From Seriola aureovittata (Eukaryota; Chordata; Actinopteri; Carangiformes; Carangidae): DNA of 64,000 nucleotides. Each line of letters starts with the position of its first letter. Within the stretch, counting starts at the first letter, position 1. This document shows, one piece after another, positions 38,782 to 51,239 of this stretch. The notes below the pieces were generated by a model. The model searched no databases. It was not told the DNA's origin and saw only the letters and a list, made by a program, of their open reading frames with translations. The stretch spans positions 15,361,501 to 15,425,500 of the forward strand of contig NC_079377.1 of NCBI RefSeq assembly GCF_021018895.1, given 5' to 3'. The position numbers and the translations under genes were made by a program.

Positions 38782-40739
38782 GTGAGTATCCAGTAAGGTG
38801 CCTTTTACGGTGCACATGCATGTTTGAAAAGTTCAATAAAATATATACATTACATATAGTGTACATGTACTGGATGTGTGGGGTGAACAATCTGTTCGTC
38901 CTTGACTTACATGTCACACAAGTGGCATATTGATTGCGTGTTGTGTGTGGCTTCCACAGCAGGGTCTCTCTGGGGTACACATTGTTTGAAGTGTAGGATT
39001 AGTTGGTGATATGCCAGTAATAATACCTCGATACAGAGGAGCCTTATTAAGGAAAATTTTACATATAAAAATCAGTGTAGTAGTCACTGGGGAGTGCTGC
39101 ACAGGCTGTGAAAACTGCTGTATAATATCATCTGTGGCTCTAGAGGAGCTTTGTCAAGTCTGAGAAAATTACTGAAATTACATCACTTTAGTCATCTCAT
39201 TCGACATTTTGGGAAACGCACTTATTCGATTCCTGGCAGAGTTAGATGAAAAGATTGATGCTACTCTCATGTCTTTGTGATAAAGGATGACGCTGCAGCC
39301 AGCAGCCAGTAAGCTTTACATGGCAAAGAGGCTGGAAACAGCAGGAAACTGTTTGCATGACGTTGTCGGAAGGTAACAAAATCCACCTGGCAGCCCCTCT
39401 AAAACACAGTAATTACATTTCATTTCATTTGTTTCATCTATACAAAAAACAAGGCAGAAAAATGATAATCAGGCTTGGAGATAGGCTAGCTGTTTACCTC
39501 TGTTTGCACGCTTTATACTAAGCTAAGGTAACCAACTGCTAGCTGTAGCCTTATATTTAACAGACATCAGAGTGGTATTGATCTTCTTCCTCTTCCTCTC
39601 TGCCAGAAAGCGAATATTGTCTTTCCCAAAATGTTGAATTATTCTTCTATTTAAGTCTGCGTTTCAAGGCACTTTCAGATTATATTATATTATATCCAGT
39701 GTTGTGAAGTTAGATCCATCCTAGAGAGTGAGTACAAATATGAATAACTTGGCCTTTGTTGCACAGATTTTGACCATTTTGATTTCTCTCTCAAGCCCTG
39801 CTATTTCATGGAGGTGTATGCATACGAAATCACTGGAGTACCCCTCTAACATGTTATTTGTTTTAATGTTTTATGAGGTAGAATTATGTACATGAATGAC
39901 TGTTTTAACAATATTTCTGTCAATATATCAACCAGATGCCAGCTATGAAGCACAACCATATATTGTAAACGTGAGAGACAGTGAAAGTCTGTGTCAGTTT
40001 TTCTTCATATGAATTTCTTTATGAGGCTGGTTGATGATTTTCTTTACTTAGTACTACATTTTGTGGTTGCAGTCAACATGTGGCCTCTGCCACTGGCTGA
40101 TGACTCTTTTTCAGGCATATATATTAACTATCTCACTATATTAACTCTATAAACATACCTGTCTCTGTGTGTCTGTATATTTGTCTAAATGTGGATCTCT
40201 CGTCTCAGTGTGCATTTCTTTTTCCCAATAATTTTCGCCACGTCACCGCTGCGATTGGACTCAGCTTTGCCCCCAGTACAGTCCTCATCTGTCTTGACTG
40301 TGGGCAGGCTTATTTTTCGTTTCATTGAAATATGTCTGGCTAACAAGCCCCTAACGAGACAGAAGGAGGGTCTGGGACATTGCCTGGATATGAAAGAGCA
40401 GCGAGTGCTTAACCGTGGTGCTCGTTAATTTTCAAGGGGAAACCTAATTTCACTGGAGCTGCATGGGAGATTTGGCTACAGAGCACAGAGACTGTTGCCT
40501 ATGCACTTAACTGTGGCATCAGAATTAGGTACTGTTAAGTTTGCCACATGGCACCAATACAAGCAGGCAATTAGGAGGTCTCATTTGGTTCACAGATAGA
40601 AGCTTTTGAGTATGTTGACCAAGCTCACCGTAGGACCTGTGAATAACTGGCCTAATCATTATTTATCTCTATTTTCTGCTATATTCTCCTTTACTTCCTG
40701 GTCCTTTTTTCTCTCCTTCCTGCTATTCTGCTTTCTCAG
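38782..40739. other. pcdh15 intron (end of EC11)
   Basis: A 1.96-kb intron with donor gtgagt and acceptor ctttctcag. It contains the fold-back element at about 39195-39645. Nothing else is recognised. Confidence 0.83.
39195..39645. mobile_element. fold-back (inverted-repeat) element, copy 1
   Basis: The left end reads tcgacattttgggaaacgca, then gagttagatgaaaagattga and actctcatgtc. The right end reads agacatcagagtggtattga, then ctgccagaaagcgaa and tttcccaaaatgttga. These are imperfect reverse complements in mirrored order, so the element is bounded by long inverted repeats. Inside are phrases typical of this abundant teleost repeat, such as ggctggaaacagcaggaaac and ggtaacaaaatccacctgg. No coding capacity is seen, which suggests a MITE-like non-autonomous element. 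A second copy lies at 53421-54050. Confidence 0.75.
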
Positions 40740-40828
40740 GTTTCCGTCGTCAATGCATTGGACATGCAAGTTGTTGTATCCACTGTTCCCCCGACTTTAG
40801 TGGAAGAGAATAAGGAGCAGCTCATTAG
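40740..40828 (+). CDS. pcdh15: pcdh15 exon: EC11-MAD12 junction
   Basis: Acceptor tttctcag ends at 40739 and donor gtaaga begins at 40829. The 89 nt give 29 codons plus two bases. The peptide is VSVVNALDMQVVVSTVPPTL, then VEENKEQLI. VSVVNxLDMQV is the last strand of EC11 running into the membrane-adjacent domain without a DXNDN linker, as in mammals. VPPTLVE starts the MAD12 (PICA) fold. Confidence 0.96.
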
Positions 40829-42016
40829 GTAAGACAACATTTAACATGGTTGACATATGGAAGTAAAACCAAATTACCCTTTTGTTAAATGACACGAAAC
40901 CAATATCGGTGTTGCTAGGAGTTCATTTTTGTGCTAATTTTAGATAAAGCAAGCTACTGTGTAATGAGAAGGTAAAATTGACAGTATTTCTTCCAACAGT
41001 TCCCTGTCACCACATCTCCTCTCCCACCCTCATCCATTCAATATATTATTTTACAGTGCATTTTGTTGCCCTCTAATATTCCTTTTTAATTGATTGATAG
41101 GTAGAATTAACACTGAAAATGAATTGCCTGTTTTTGTGCATTGTTTTGCCCAATATGATATGAGGTGAACTTGGTTCAAGGTGGCACCTTCATTTGTAAA
41201 TAAAATTGTTTTTGAGGACTGGAGTGCCGTGTGTGTTTCGGCTGTGCCAAACAACTATTAAAAGTGAACATGGACTAATAAAAATCGATGTGCCACAAAC
41301 TCATCTTTTGTTGTTCATTAAGCAATGATCAAACAGTTAAGATCGTGGATTAACCAATGAGACAGGTGAGTCTATCCTCTAGAGTCTGTTTTTCTAATCC
41401 AAATTAATTAATGATAAAGATTCATGAAACATCTTTCTGCAGCTCTTGGGGCACAGTGTTTAGCCTAATTAGTTCATCTGAAAGGCAAATGGGTGTTAAT
41501 AGTTGTTTTTCAAGAGCTTGCTGTGTCTCTCCCACACAAGTGACACTGCTGTTTAGGCTGAAAAAACACACACATTAGTCATGTTAAGCTCTTTGCATTG
41601 ATGTCATTTGAAGGGTCTGCGGTTTTGCTCAGAGCTGGTGATGAGCCAGAGCCATTTTACCTGAGTGCTCAAACTGTTTATCCTGTTTGGCAAAGGTAGA
41701 GAGCAAGGCTTTCCTTTATTGGCTGTAATTTGAGGTGTGGATTTCTCCCTGCCTGAAAAGGATTATCAGAGTCTTGTTTTGCCAAGAGCCCAGTGTGGAG
41801 AGGCAAACTGCTGCCCAATGGGACAATCATTGCCAGAGTGCAGTACTTAAGATTGGTAGCTCTCATATTGCTTTGGGCACAGAGGTGCCAGAAATTATTT
41901 GAACTAATTTGAACTGGATTTTGGCTTATATAAGTCTAGCCATTAACTGCTTTTTAGTATTTACATCTTTATTGCTTTCTTTATGAGTTTGAGTAGTGGT
42001 TTTGTGTTCATTTCAG
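40829..42016. other. pcdh15 intron (within MAD12)
   Basis: A 1.19-kb intron with donor gtaaga and acceptor tttcag. No feature is recognised. Confidence 0.85.
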
Positions 42017-42193
42017 TATTCTGGAGCGCCACGTCCAGGACCAGATTCCAGGTGCCAAGGTGATTGTAGAGTCAATTGGGCCGCGTCGTCATGGCGATGG
42101 CTTTGAACTAGAGGACTACAGTAAGTCGGACCTGATGGTGTACGCCATTGACCCGCTCACCAACAGGGCTATTTCACGCCAGGAGCTCTTCAA
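42017..42193 (+). CDS. pcdh15: pcdh15 exon: MAD12 core
   Basis: Acceptor atttcag ends at 42016 and donor gtgagt begins at 42194. The 177 nt finish a Ser codon, give 58 codons and leave two bases of a Lys codon. The peptide includes [40 protein letters not shown] and [16 protein letters not shown]. This is the ferredoxin-like membrane-adjacent domain next to the membrane. In the mammalian protein it mediates cis-dimer contacts and lies close to the channel-complex partners LHFPL5 and TMC1/2. Confidence 0.97.
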
Positions 42194-44396
42194 GTGAGTG
42201 GGAGAATTTTATTACACAAAGTCCAAGCCAGCATTTGGTTTAAATTGATATCCCAATGCCTCCGATGTGCTGCATGTTTTCCCGGCAGTCTTTCTTTGCC
42301 CTCTGTCCGTACAGTGAGTCAGCAAATATCTCTTTCTCAGGCTCTGCTTGGCTTCCTCTTCTACAGTGTCTCCACTTTTCACTGCCTTTACGTTCTTTAT
42401 AAGACTTTGATTATCCTGCAGGTGCACCAAATCTGTCACATGTCAAAGTTAAGGGGCAGATTTAAGGGACAAACAGGAGGGGGCGAAGTTAGGGATGGGC
42501 AAAGTCTGAGTAAAGCATGGTGTATTTCAATCAGCCCATCAATCCATAATGTCAGCGCATTTGAGATTGTTCCATGCGCATGGTAATATGCCAGTAATAC
42601 ATTTTGTTATTATTCTTATTATTTCTGGACTTACTCCTTTTATTTGGGGACAGAGATAGAGTCGATTCCTGTGTCACCATGGTCTGCCTGAAACAGTTTG
42701 ATAAAATACTGTTTGGACACAGAGAGGCCATGTTCTCATAATATTAAAACACCACAGAAAAAAGTGCTTAACAGACACTTCATCAGAAGAAAAAAAAATT
42801 TGACCCAAGCGAGCACAACAGGACAATCTTTTACTCACCTTTTTTATGTTTCTCAGCGTTCTGTAAAAGCCAATCTGACACCAATCTTAAAAAAACAGCT
42901 CCACCAGAGCATGAGAGTTGCCAGTCAATATGAAGCAGTTGTCCCCTTCACTCTACAAATATGCTCTCCTGCTTACCTTCCATTGAGATGTCTGACACCA
43001 TCTTCTGTCTTTATTTTTCCTTATACATATATATGTTTGCTGCCCTTTCTTTTTTGTGTGTGGCTCCCAAGGAACCTCCCTTCTCTCTTTGGAATGAGAG
43101 TGGGACAATTTCAGTTCATGTGGAAATTCCCCACTCAAATGACATTTAGAGGTGATTTGTGGGTGAACTGAATTAATCTATAAACATTACACCAGTGTCT
43201 TTGACCGTCAGATGAATGTCACAGCCTTTTTTAAGTTGGGGATTGAGTGGAGGGTGTCTTTTTTTTTTTTTTAACCAAAACTAGTGACCATCGCCTTGAT
43301 CACAAGTGGCAGCTTCAGAGAGAGTCAAGCTAATTTTAAAAGAGGCTTGCTACATCCCCCTTTAATAAGAATCTTCTTCTTTAGATAGAGAGACTGTCAG
43401 GAAAACCATTTAGAATAGAGGAGAAAGGCTTCTTTATGCATGCAGTGCATGTCTGTCAATGTTGTGGGGTAATTGCATGTTATATATCTGCGACTTTGCT
43501 GTCAGATCACAGAGGGGAAAGAGAAAGACAACAATGTTGAGTGGGTTCTTGCATTATTGAGTGTCCTTATGCCACCTTGAACATAGGACTCGCCACCATT
43601 TGAGAACTCTAGAGGATATATTGCCAGAGAGGCCAGATAATAACCTTCATCTCCACTCATTTATTCACCTATAGAAAAACAAAAATGATAGTAATTGAAT
43701 GTGGCGGTCTGCTCTCTCCTTTGTAATTCTGAATGTTTGAAAGCCACTTTGCAGCACCTGGTTATTGTTCCAAAATAACACTGGAACAACAATGGGTGGA
43801 TTGCTCATATGTATGTCCATTTTACTACAACACAGATGCAAATTCTGCCACAGGTCTGTAATTGAAAGTGTGAATCAACACATGTTGGTAGAAAGGTCAC
43901 ACTGAGTTTAGCTGATTTATTTTTAGTTGTCATCAGTAGTTATCATTTGCACTTAAAGATAGAATAAATGTGTGTGAACTATGTGTCGATCCCCAGTCGC
44001 TTTTGCGCCACTCAAAATGTGATGATCTAAATTACCAGATGTCACTGACCTTGAAATAATTGTCTCTCAGCAAATGAGGTATTTAAGCAAATGCTCCGCT
44101 GTGTTCACCAGTTGGTCGGTAATTGTGTCTGTCTGCCATTTGTTGCTGAGCAGGTAGCGCACGGTGAGTTTTTAGAGCTCTTTCACAGGAAACAGCTGCC
44201 TGCTACCTAAAAGGATGTGGTGAGAGTGAACAAGTTATAGGGCAAGACAGCTAAACACTGAGCTACAACTTGCTATAAAGCTGTTTTCATTTCATCATGT
44301 GATATATTGTAACTATATTCATGATAGAAGCTTCAACATAAAAATGATATTCAAGAGTTTACAGGATTTTTCCTCCTGTTCTTTTATTTATTACAG
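42194..44396. other. pcdh15 intron (within MAD12)
   Basis: A 2.2-kb intron with donor gtgagt and acceptor ttattacag. The stretch from about 44090 to 44280 resembles a repeated teleost sequence (ctgtctgccatttg, ggtagcgcacg, aaaggatgtggt), but the family cannot be named. No coding feature is seen; the frame at 42698-43171 has no family features. Confidence 0.8.
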
Positions 44397-44615
44397 ATTT
44401 CTGGATGGGAATGTGCTGGAAATCAACAAGGAGTTCCAGCCGTACCTTGGCGAGGGAGGCCGCATCCTTGAAATCCGCTCTCCAGACATTGTGGCCAGTG
44501 TGAAGAAGGCGGCTCAGGCTGTGGGCTACACAGAAGGAGCTCTCCTGGCTCTGGCCATCATCATCATCCTCTGCTGCATCCCCGCCATCCTCATCGTCAT
44601 GGTCACCTACAAACA
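44397..44615 (+). CDS. pcdh15: pcdh15 exon: end of MAD12 and transmembrane helix
   Basis: Acceptor ttattacag ends at 44396 and donor gtgagt begins at 44616. The 219 nt finish a Lys codon, give 72 codons and end two bases into a Gln codon. The first half, [20 protein letters not shown] then [12 protein letters not shown], ends MAD12. [20 protein letters not shown] then [10 protein letters not shown] is a single hydrophobic helix of about 25 residues with the conserved Cys-Cys-Ile-Pro. The Lys-Gln after it marks the cytoplasmic face. This is the only membrane segment in the window. Confidence 0.98.
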
Positions 44616-46035
44616 GTGAGTACTCTCGCCTCAGTGGTAATCAGTGGCTTCTGTAATCGATTAATCATCTTTAACTGGTTGTCATGATATTAAGAGGGGA
44701 ATATATTTTAATTAAGCAGACCATTATCTTGGGAGATAATGTGCTGTGCTCGGTTTTGGTTAAAGTTTTGCTCCTCACAGACAAATCAGATATTTATTGT
44801 TTGAATTTTGTTTACATCCTCCACCCTGTGGCCTGTTAGAATAGAGCCAGCAAAACCACTAACAGCTTTTTTGAAAAGTGTATTTGTTGTCACGTATTTA
44901 AGATAAAGTGACAGCGCTTGTTTGCTGCCTTTGTGTGTGTGTGTGTCTCTCTATCTCTCACTTCCTCTCTCTCTCATCAGACATGCTGACTGCGCACTCT
45001 GCTGGGCTAATCTCCCTGCTCAGGCTCTGTGAAAGCAGATTAATTAACACTCATTTGTGACAAATATCTACAGCCAATTGTGACCGTCACAGTGCGTCTT
45101 CACACTACTTAATCATCTCTGCCCGACACACATGCAATAAACAGTGCTCCCTCTGTCTCTCCAGCTTTATCGCTCTCATTCACACATCACACACTGTGCA
45201 GTTTACAAAAAATATGAACATAAAAAGCATCGTTCACATTGGTGAGGGAACTGAACTCTTAGTTGGCAGGAGTTGGGTTCTTATCCGCTGTAATCATTGG
45301 TATGCTGCAAGTGTTCCATAAACGGTGATGTTTGGGAAATGTTTATTCACGGCAGATGGGCGGAGTGGTTGTCCTTATGCAAATGCATAGACTAAACACA
45401 CAGCAGAAAGCTGTTGATGGTGACATTAGACCTAACACACAAACTGTCATAGCAGATGGCGCTTTGTTGGTGGCGACATTACTTTGGTAAAATCGAATGA
45501 TTCAGGAAATCATTTTCTCATTTCTGTGTGTCAACATAATTCACCGTTGCCTAAATTTGGGAATGAATGTTATATTTAAAACATGAATCTGTTTATTCAT
45601 GTGGAATAATTGAATTTTTGTTGTGAATAAGTAATGGCGATATGAAGTGAAGAAGATTCACTTAAAAGCAATGGCTACTTTTGCCTGTAGCCCTGCAGTC
45701 ACTGCTTGAGGCTTGAGTGCTTCCTGCTTTGCATAGAAATTGGAGAACATACAGAAAGTTTTTCTCCTGTTTCTCCAGTTTAGTGTTTGAATACGTTAAC
45801 ATACTATGTTATACAAAGATCTTATGTTGTCTGAGTAAGGATTGCATGAATAGGCTAATGCTCACTATTCCCCTAACATGTCTTAAAAAGACCTGCCAAC
45901 ATTAAATACTTTCTGGCATTAAAATTGCATTAAAGTTACACTTTTGCCAAATAATGTAAATGTGCAGCTTTTTTGTCTCCATCTCACTCTCTTCTTGTCT
46001 CCTCTCCTTTCTGCTGCATCCAAACCCATCACCAG
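44616..46035. other. pcdh15 intron upstream of microexon
   Basis: A 1.42-kb intron. Its 3' end is a long pyrimidine tract (about 45969-46011) followed by ctgctgcatc and the acceptor accag. No other feature is recognised. Confidence 0.83.
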
Positions 46036-46044
46036 GTTCAAAGA
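46036..46044 (+). CDS. pcdh15: pcdh15 9-nt microexon, juxtamembrane Phe-Lys-Glu
   Basis: Nine bases, gttcaaaga, lie between acceptor ccag (46032-46035) and a perfect donor gtaagt at 46045. Joined to the transmembrane exon (ending ca) and the next exon (starting gcga), they give Gln-Phe-Lys-Glu-Arg-Gln-Ala-Glu. This matches the mammalian order Gln-Phe-Lys-Val-Arg-Gln-Ala-Glu right after the membrane helix, which makes the exon convincing. Nine nt is a multiple of three, so skipping would leave Gln-Arg-Gln-Ala in frame. A tgctgc motif sits about 20 nt upstream of the acceptor and a long GT repeat starts 23 nt downstream of the exon. Confidence 0.9.
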
Positions 46045-47621
<1,577 letters not shown>

Positions 47622-47741
47622 GCGACAGGCAGAGTGTGCCAAAACTGCTAGGATTCAGATGGCTCTACCACCGGGAGGGAAAGCACCTCCTGCCGTTGCT
47701 CCCAGCACTAACCTCTATGAAGAGCTGGGCGACAGCAGCAT
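47622..47741 (+). CDS. pcdh15: pcdh15 exon: cytoplasmic juxtamembrane segment shared by all tails
   Basis: Acceptor gcacag ends at 47621 and donor gtgagt begins at 47742. The 120 nt finish a Glu codon, give 39 codons and end with at, two bases of the next codon. The peptide RQAECAKTARIQMALPPGGK, then a Pro/Ala segment, then NLYEELGDSS, matches the mammalian QAECTKTARIQ...LYEELGDSSM. The YEEL tyrosine is a conserved feature. CD1 (49712) and the CD2/CD3 route (55277) both begin with g and complete the same Met codon, so this is the branch point for tail choice. Confidence 0.97.
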
Positions 47742-48388
47742 GTGAGTCAACCCTGACCATTTATTATACATTTCCTATCCCACCCATCCCACCTCTTCCC
47801 ATGACAAGCAGGTGCTGTATAGTGCTCGGCAGGTTCCTTTCTTTGAATTTCATCCAATCTACCTGCTGCTTTAGACATATTAGTAACTGCGTCAATGGAT
47901 CTCTCCGCTCTTTGGCTTTCAAACCATGATCCACTTTAGATGTCTGCAAACCACTCTGTATGCCGCAGCACAGCTGGTGATTAGACTTTAGCTTATGGAT
48001 GTGTTTCTAATTTGACTGTGTATGCATTTTTGCAAAGCCCTTTCTCAAGGTAAGAGTGTGTTTAAGTTCATAAAATGCCACATAGTTTACTGGAAATACA
48101 CAAATACACATTGTGGTCTGAGCTTAATAATTGATGTTGTTTTAAATTATTTTAAACCTTTGATTAGTACCCACACTGAATACTTCCAGAGTTTGCCTAT
48201 GTCTAGAGTATTTTGCCATCAGCACGATCGGATTTCAGCTTTCACGTTAAATACTACTCAGGTAATGAAATGCTGTTGCTTGTGGAGTAAATGAGGCTGA
48301 ATTGAAACTGGTGACCCTGCTGGGTTTCGTAATTTTGATTTACAGCCTGTTAAAGCAATACTGCTACTAACATCACAATTGCTGTTTT

Positions 48389-48427
48389 AAAAAAGAAAAG
48401 AAAGAAGAAAGAAAGAAAATGAAAATT
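48389..48427. repeat. purine-rich (GAAA)n-like tract
   Basis: An imperfect run of aaagaaaagaaagaagaaag units, about 39 nt of A/G only apart from one T near 48421. Confidence 0.85.
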
Positions 48428-48906
48428 TAATAGCAAGCTGTAAAGAACTTGAGACAAGAGACAAATGTTGACCAACACTCAACAACAAGCAGAAGCTTTT
48501 GATTCTGTAGCAGGAGAAAAGCTCTCATGGGGATTGTATTGTAGCTGAGCATCGTTTATTTAGGGGTTGTTTTCCAGCCTGCACTAGGAGTAAGTGGAGC
48601 TGGTCCTATAAACAACCCTATTAAAACACTTTGAAACTCGTGTGTGAAACACAAGGAAGGATAGTGTGTTTGCATGAGTGATTGTGCACGTGTTGTGTTT
48701 GTGCATACTCTCAGAGGCACACAGCGAATAAATCAGTACAGTATTTCCCCTCAGTATGCAGAAACTCGATGTACCCTTGGGCTTACACTTCCTCCCTGTC
48801 TTCATTTTTCGTTAACACCTCTGACATTTCTGCTTTAGTCTTCTTACCATCTGTCTGTGTTTCTATCTTCTCCATCATCTCTATTCCCCTGTCTCTCTGG
48901 ATTCAG

Positions 48907-48912
48907 ACTGCA
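48907..48912 (+). CDS. candidate 6-nt pcdh15 microexon
   Basis: The six bases actgca lie between attcag (preceded by a long pyrimidine tract from about 48836) and a perfect donor gtaagt at 48913. Inclusion between the exon ending at and either downstream exon starting g would replace Met with Ile-Leu-Gln and keep the frame. The splice signals are strong, but six nucleotides carry no coding evidence. It could instead be the acceptor of a non-coding exon or pure chance. Confidence 0.4.
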
Positions 48913-49711
48913 GTAAGTAATCCCAAAACATATGAGGTCCATGCATATGATCAATATCATTTGTAAATATAGCACGGGAGTGGCATCTTTGTTTTCCCTC
49001 TTGCTTATAGCTTTTGCTGAGCATATGAACAGACTATATGTAGATATGATTATGGTATGTACCTAACCTTTATGAAAATGGTAGGATTTCATTAATCGTT
49101 AATACCCTCGTAATGCCTGTTTTGTTAATTGACCTTGGTGATGTGGTAGCAGTTGGGAAGGTTTTCTAGTTTTTTTTTTTTACTTTAGTTAAATCCATTT
49201 ACTTCCATGTAGTCAGGAAAAGTGAAGCTTCCTTAGGGACTTCACTTTAGTAGCTTTCACTATAACAGCTGTCCTCTCTCTACCTTTCCATTAGACAGTC
49301 ATCTCCTATTGTGTTCTGTCCTATGCGCCACATCTCTTCACATCTCTTAGTGCTGTGACTGATTGCACCAATGCATCCAGTATGGTTGGATGTTGTGAAT
49401 TTGTATTATACTGTATCTTTGGACCAAAGCTTGGTGTATCTCTGGACATACTATTGTTACTATTTCAGTATTTGATCACGTAACATTGTAAATGTTGTTA
49501 TGCTGCAACTGATCCTTATGTTGAGCAATTTAAATCAATAAACCAATTGCTTTGTTGAATTAAACATAATAAGTCACAGTACTAAGAGTCCTGATAGCAC
49601 TGTTGCTTTCGCCTCACCCTTTTTTCATTGCTTCGCTCGCCCTTAAACCATCAATCTTCACCTGTTTCAAGTTTTTTCTTTCCTTTTCACCTCCACCTTT
49701 CACTGGGGCAG

Positions 49712-51239
49712 GGCTAAAAAGTCTGTCATTGAGGAGGCCGACCACCAAAGGATTTTTAGCACCTTTGCCCGTCGCGCCATTGCAGCCCGTGGAAATGGAG
49801 CATTGCATGTCAACTTACCCAAGTCAGAGAGCAACGTGACCTTCCTCTCTGACTGCAACCCACTCACGACCCACAACCCTGTCTACGATGACAACAGTCC
49901 CCTCAGCAGTCCTGATGTCTATAGACGGGGGGAGAGTCCGTCTGGAAAACGGTTCTCCTTCTCTCCTTCCCACTTGGCAGAGTCAGGATATGTCTGGTCA
50001 ATGCCCGCTCGCATTCATGGTGGACTGCACGGTTACGAGGAGCCAAGGAGACAAGCTCTCATGGACCCGGACGATTGGGAGTTGCAGATACTCCAAGCAG
50101 CCATGAGAGGCGAGCGAAGGCCACAGAGTTCAGACACGCCTCAAATGAGTGGCAGCAAAGAGACCAAGTTGTCGGTCCGCGAGCAAGCCAGGCAGTTTGA
50201 GCAACAGGCCCTCCAGGAACGAACCCTCAAGCAAAACAGAGACTCCCAAGGCTCATTCTCTACCATCCTTGTCAGAGATAGAGACAGCGATGACATGCTA
50301 GAGCTGACTTCAGAAACCCTGTTCTCCATCATGGATTACCCCTACAGCCCCACATCTGTAGGTAGAGACGTGCCCCCCAGTATTCTAATTTCTCAGGGAG
50401 AGGAGTCATGGCCTCTGGCTAGCCAGAGGCCAACTCCACCTGTCCTCCGTAAATTCAGTTCCAGCATCTCCAGCTACATGACAGTGCAGCCTTGTCAAAT
50501 CATGGTGGAGATCATACCAGACCCACCAGAAAATCCTCCGCCTCCCCCTCCACAGCGGCCACAACCACCGCCCCCACCCACATCTCCTCCCTCTAGTCCA
50601 CCTTTCTCTCCACTTTCAACCCCCCACCCTCGTGAACCTTACTATACCCCTCCATCTTCTCCTCCACCTGACAGATTATCTGACGGATTACCTCCTCCCC
50701 CACCTCCACCACCTCTTCCTCCCCCTCCCTCACCTGCTAGCGATCAGTCGCGCCCAATCGTCCAGTTCGTTCCAACGTCTTTGCCTCCCCTGTCCTCGCT
50801 TCGCCCTGTTTCAGAACGAAAACACCGCCCTCCTCTCGCCTCATCACAAACTGATGTCGGGAGGAAGGAGCTTAAAGGGATCCTGAAAAACATCCAGAAT
50901 CTAGCCGACATAGAGAGGTCTGTTGCCAACCTGTACAGCCAAGTAGACAAAAATTGCAAGGTGCCCAAGTTTAACAAGAAACCGCAAGTGACTGAGGAAT
51001 CAGAGGGTGCTAACAAACTGCAAAGCTCTGATCCCTATGATGAGCAGAGCACGCCAAAAACAACCAACTCCAGCTCTGCAGTCCAAATCAACTCGACAGC
51101 AAGTATGAACTGTTCTGAAAATGGAACGAGTCAACTGAACATGGCAGCAGAGGTTCAGCAGACAAGCCAATTGAACTCAAACAGCCCAAACACTGCTGAA
51201 CACAGCGAACACTTTTCCTCTCAGTCCACAGTTTTCTGA
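49712..51239 (+). CDS. pcdh15: pcdh15 CD1 alternative terminal exon
   Basis: Acceptor ggggcag ends at 49711. The first g completes a Met codon and 508 codons follow to the TGA at 51237-51239. The tail starts AKKSVIEEADHQRIF and a basic ARRAIAARGNG segment. It then has NVTFLSDCNPLTTHNPVYDD (about residues 40-60), matching the FTFLSD...HNPLY motif of mammalian CD1. A long proline-rich tract (50518-50740) could bind SH3, WW or EVH1 domains. A conserved block KGILKNIQNLADIERSVANL (about 50872-50940) follows, then an Asn/Ser/Gln-rich end. It terminates STVF, with Thr at -2 and a hydrophobic final residue as in PDZ ligands; the mammalian tail ends STSL. Confidence 0.96.

Larger units (their letters stand above)
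47742..49711. other. pcdh15 intron upstream of CD1, with candidate 6-nt microexon
   Basis: The intron has donor gtgagt and acceptor ggggcag. It contains a purine-rich gaaa run at 48389-48427 and a candidate 6-nt exon at 48907-48912, listed separately. No other coding feature is seen. Confidence 0.8.

Noticed and set aside
42698..43171. 157-codon + frame in a MAD12 intron
   Set aside because: No conserved motif, and it lies between well-defined exons that splice in frame without it.
49803..51239. CD1 as an independent 478-residue gene starting at 49803
   Set aside because: The frame starts at a ttg codon, and continues upstream without a stop to an acceptor at 49711 that joins the pcdh15 juxtamembrane exon in phase. 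It is a terminal exon, not a gene.
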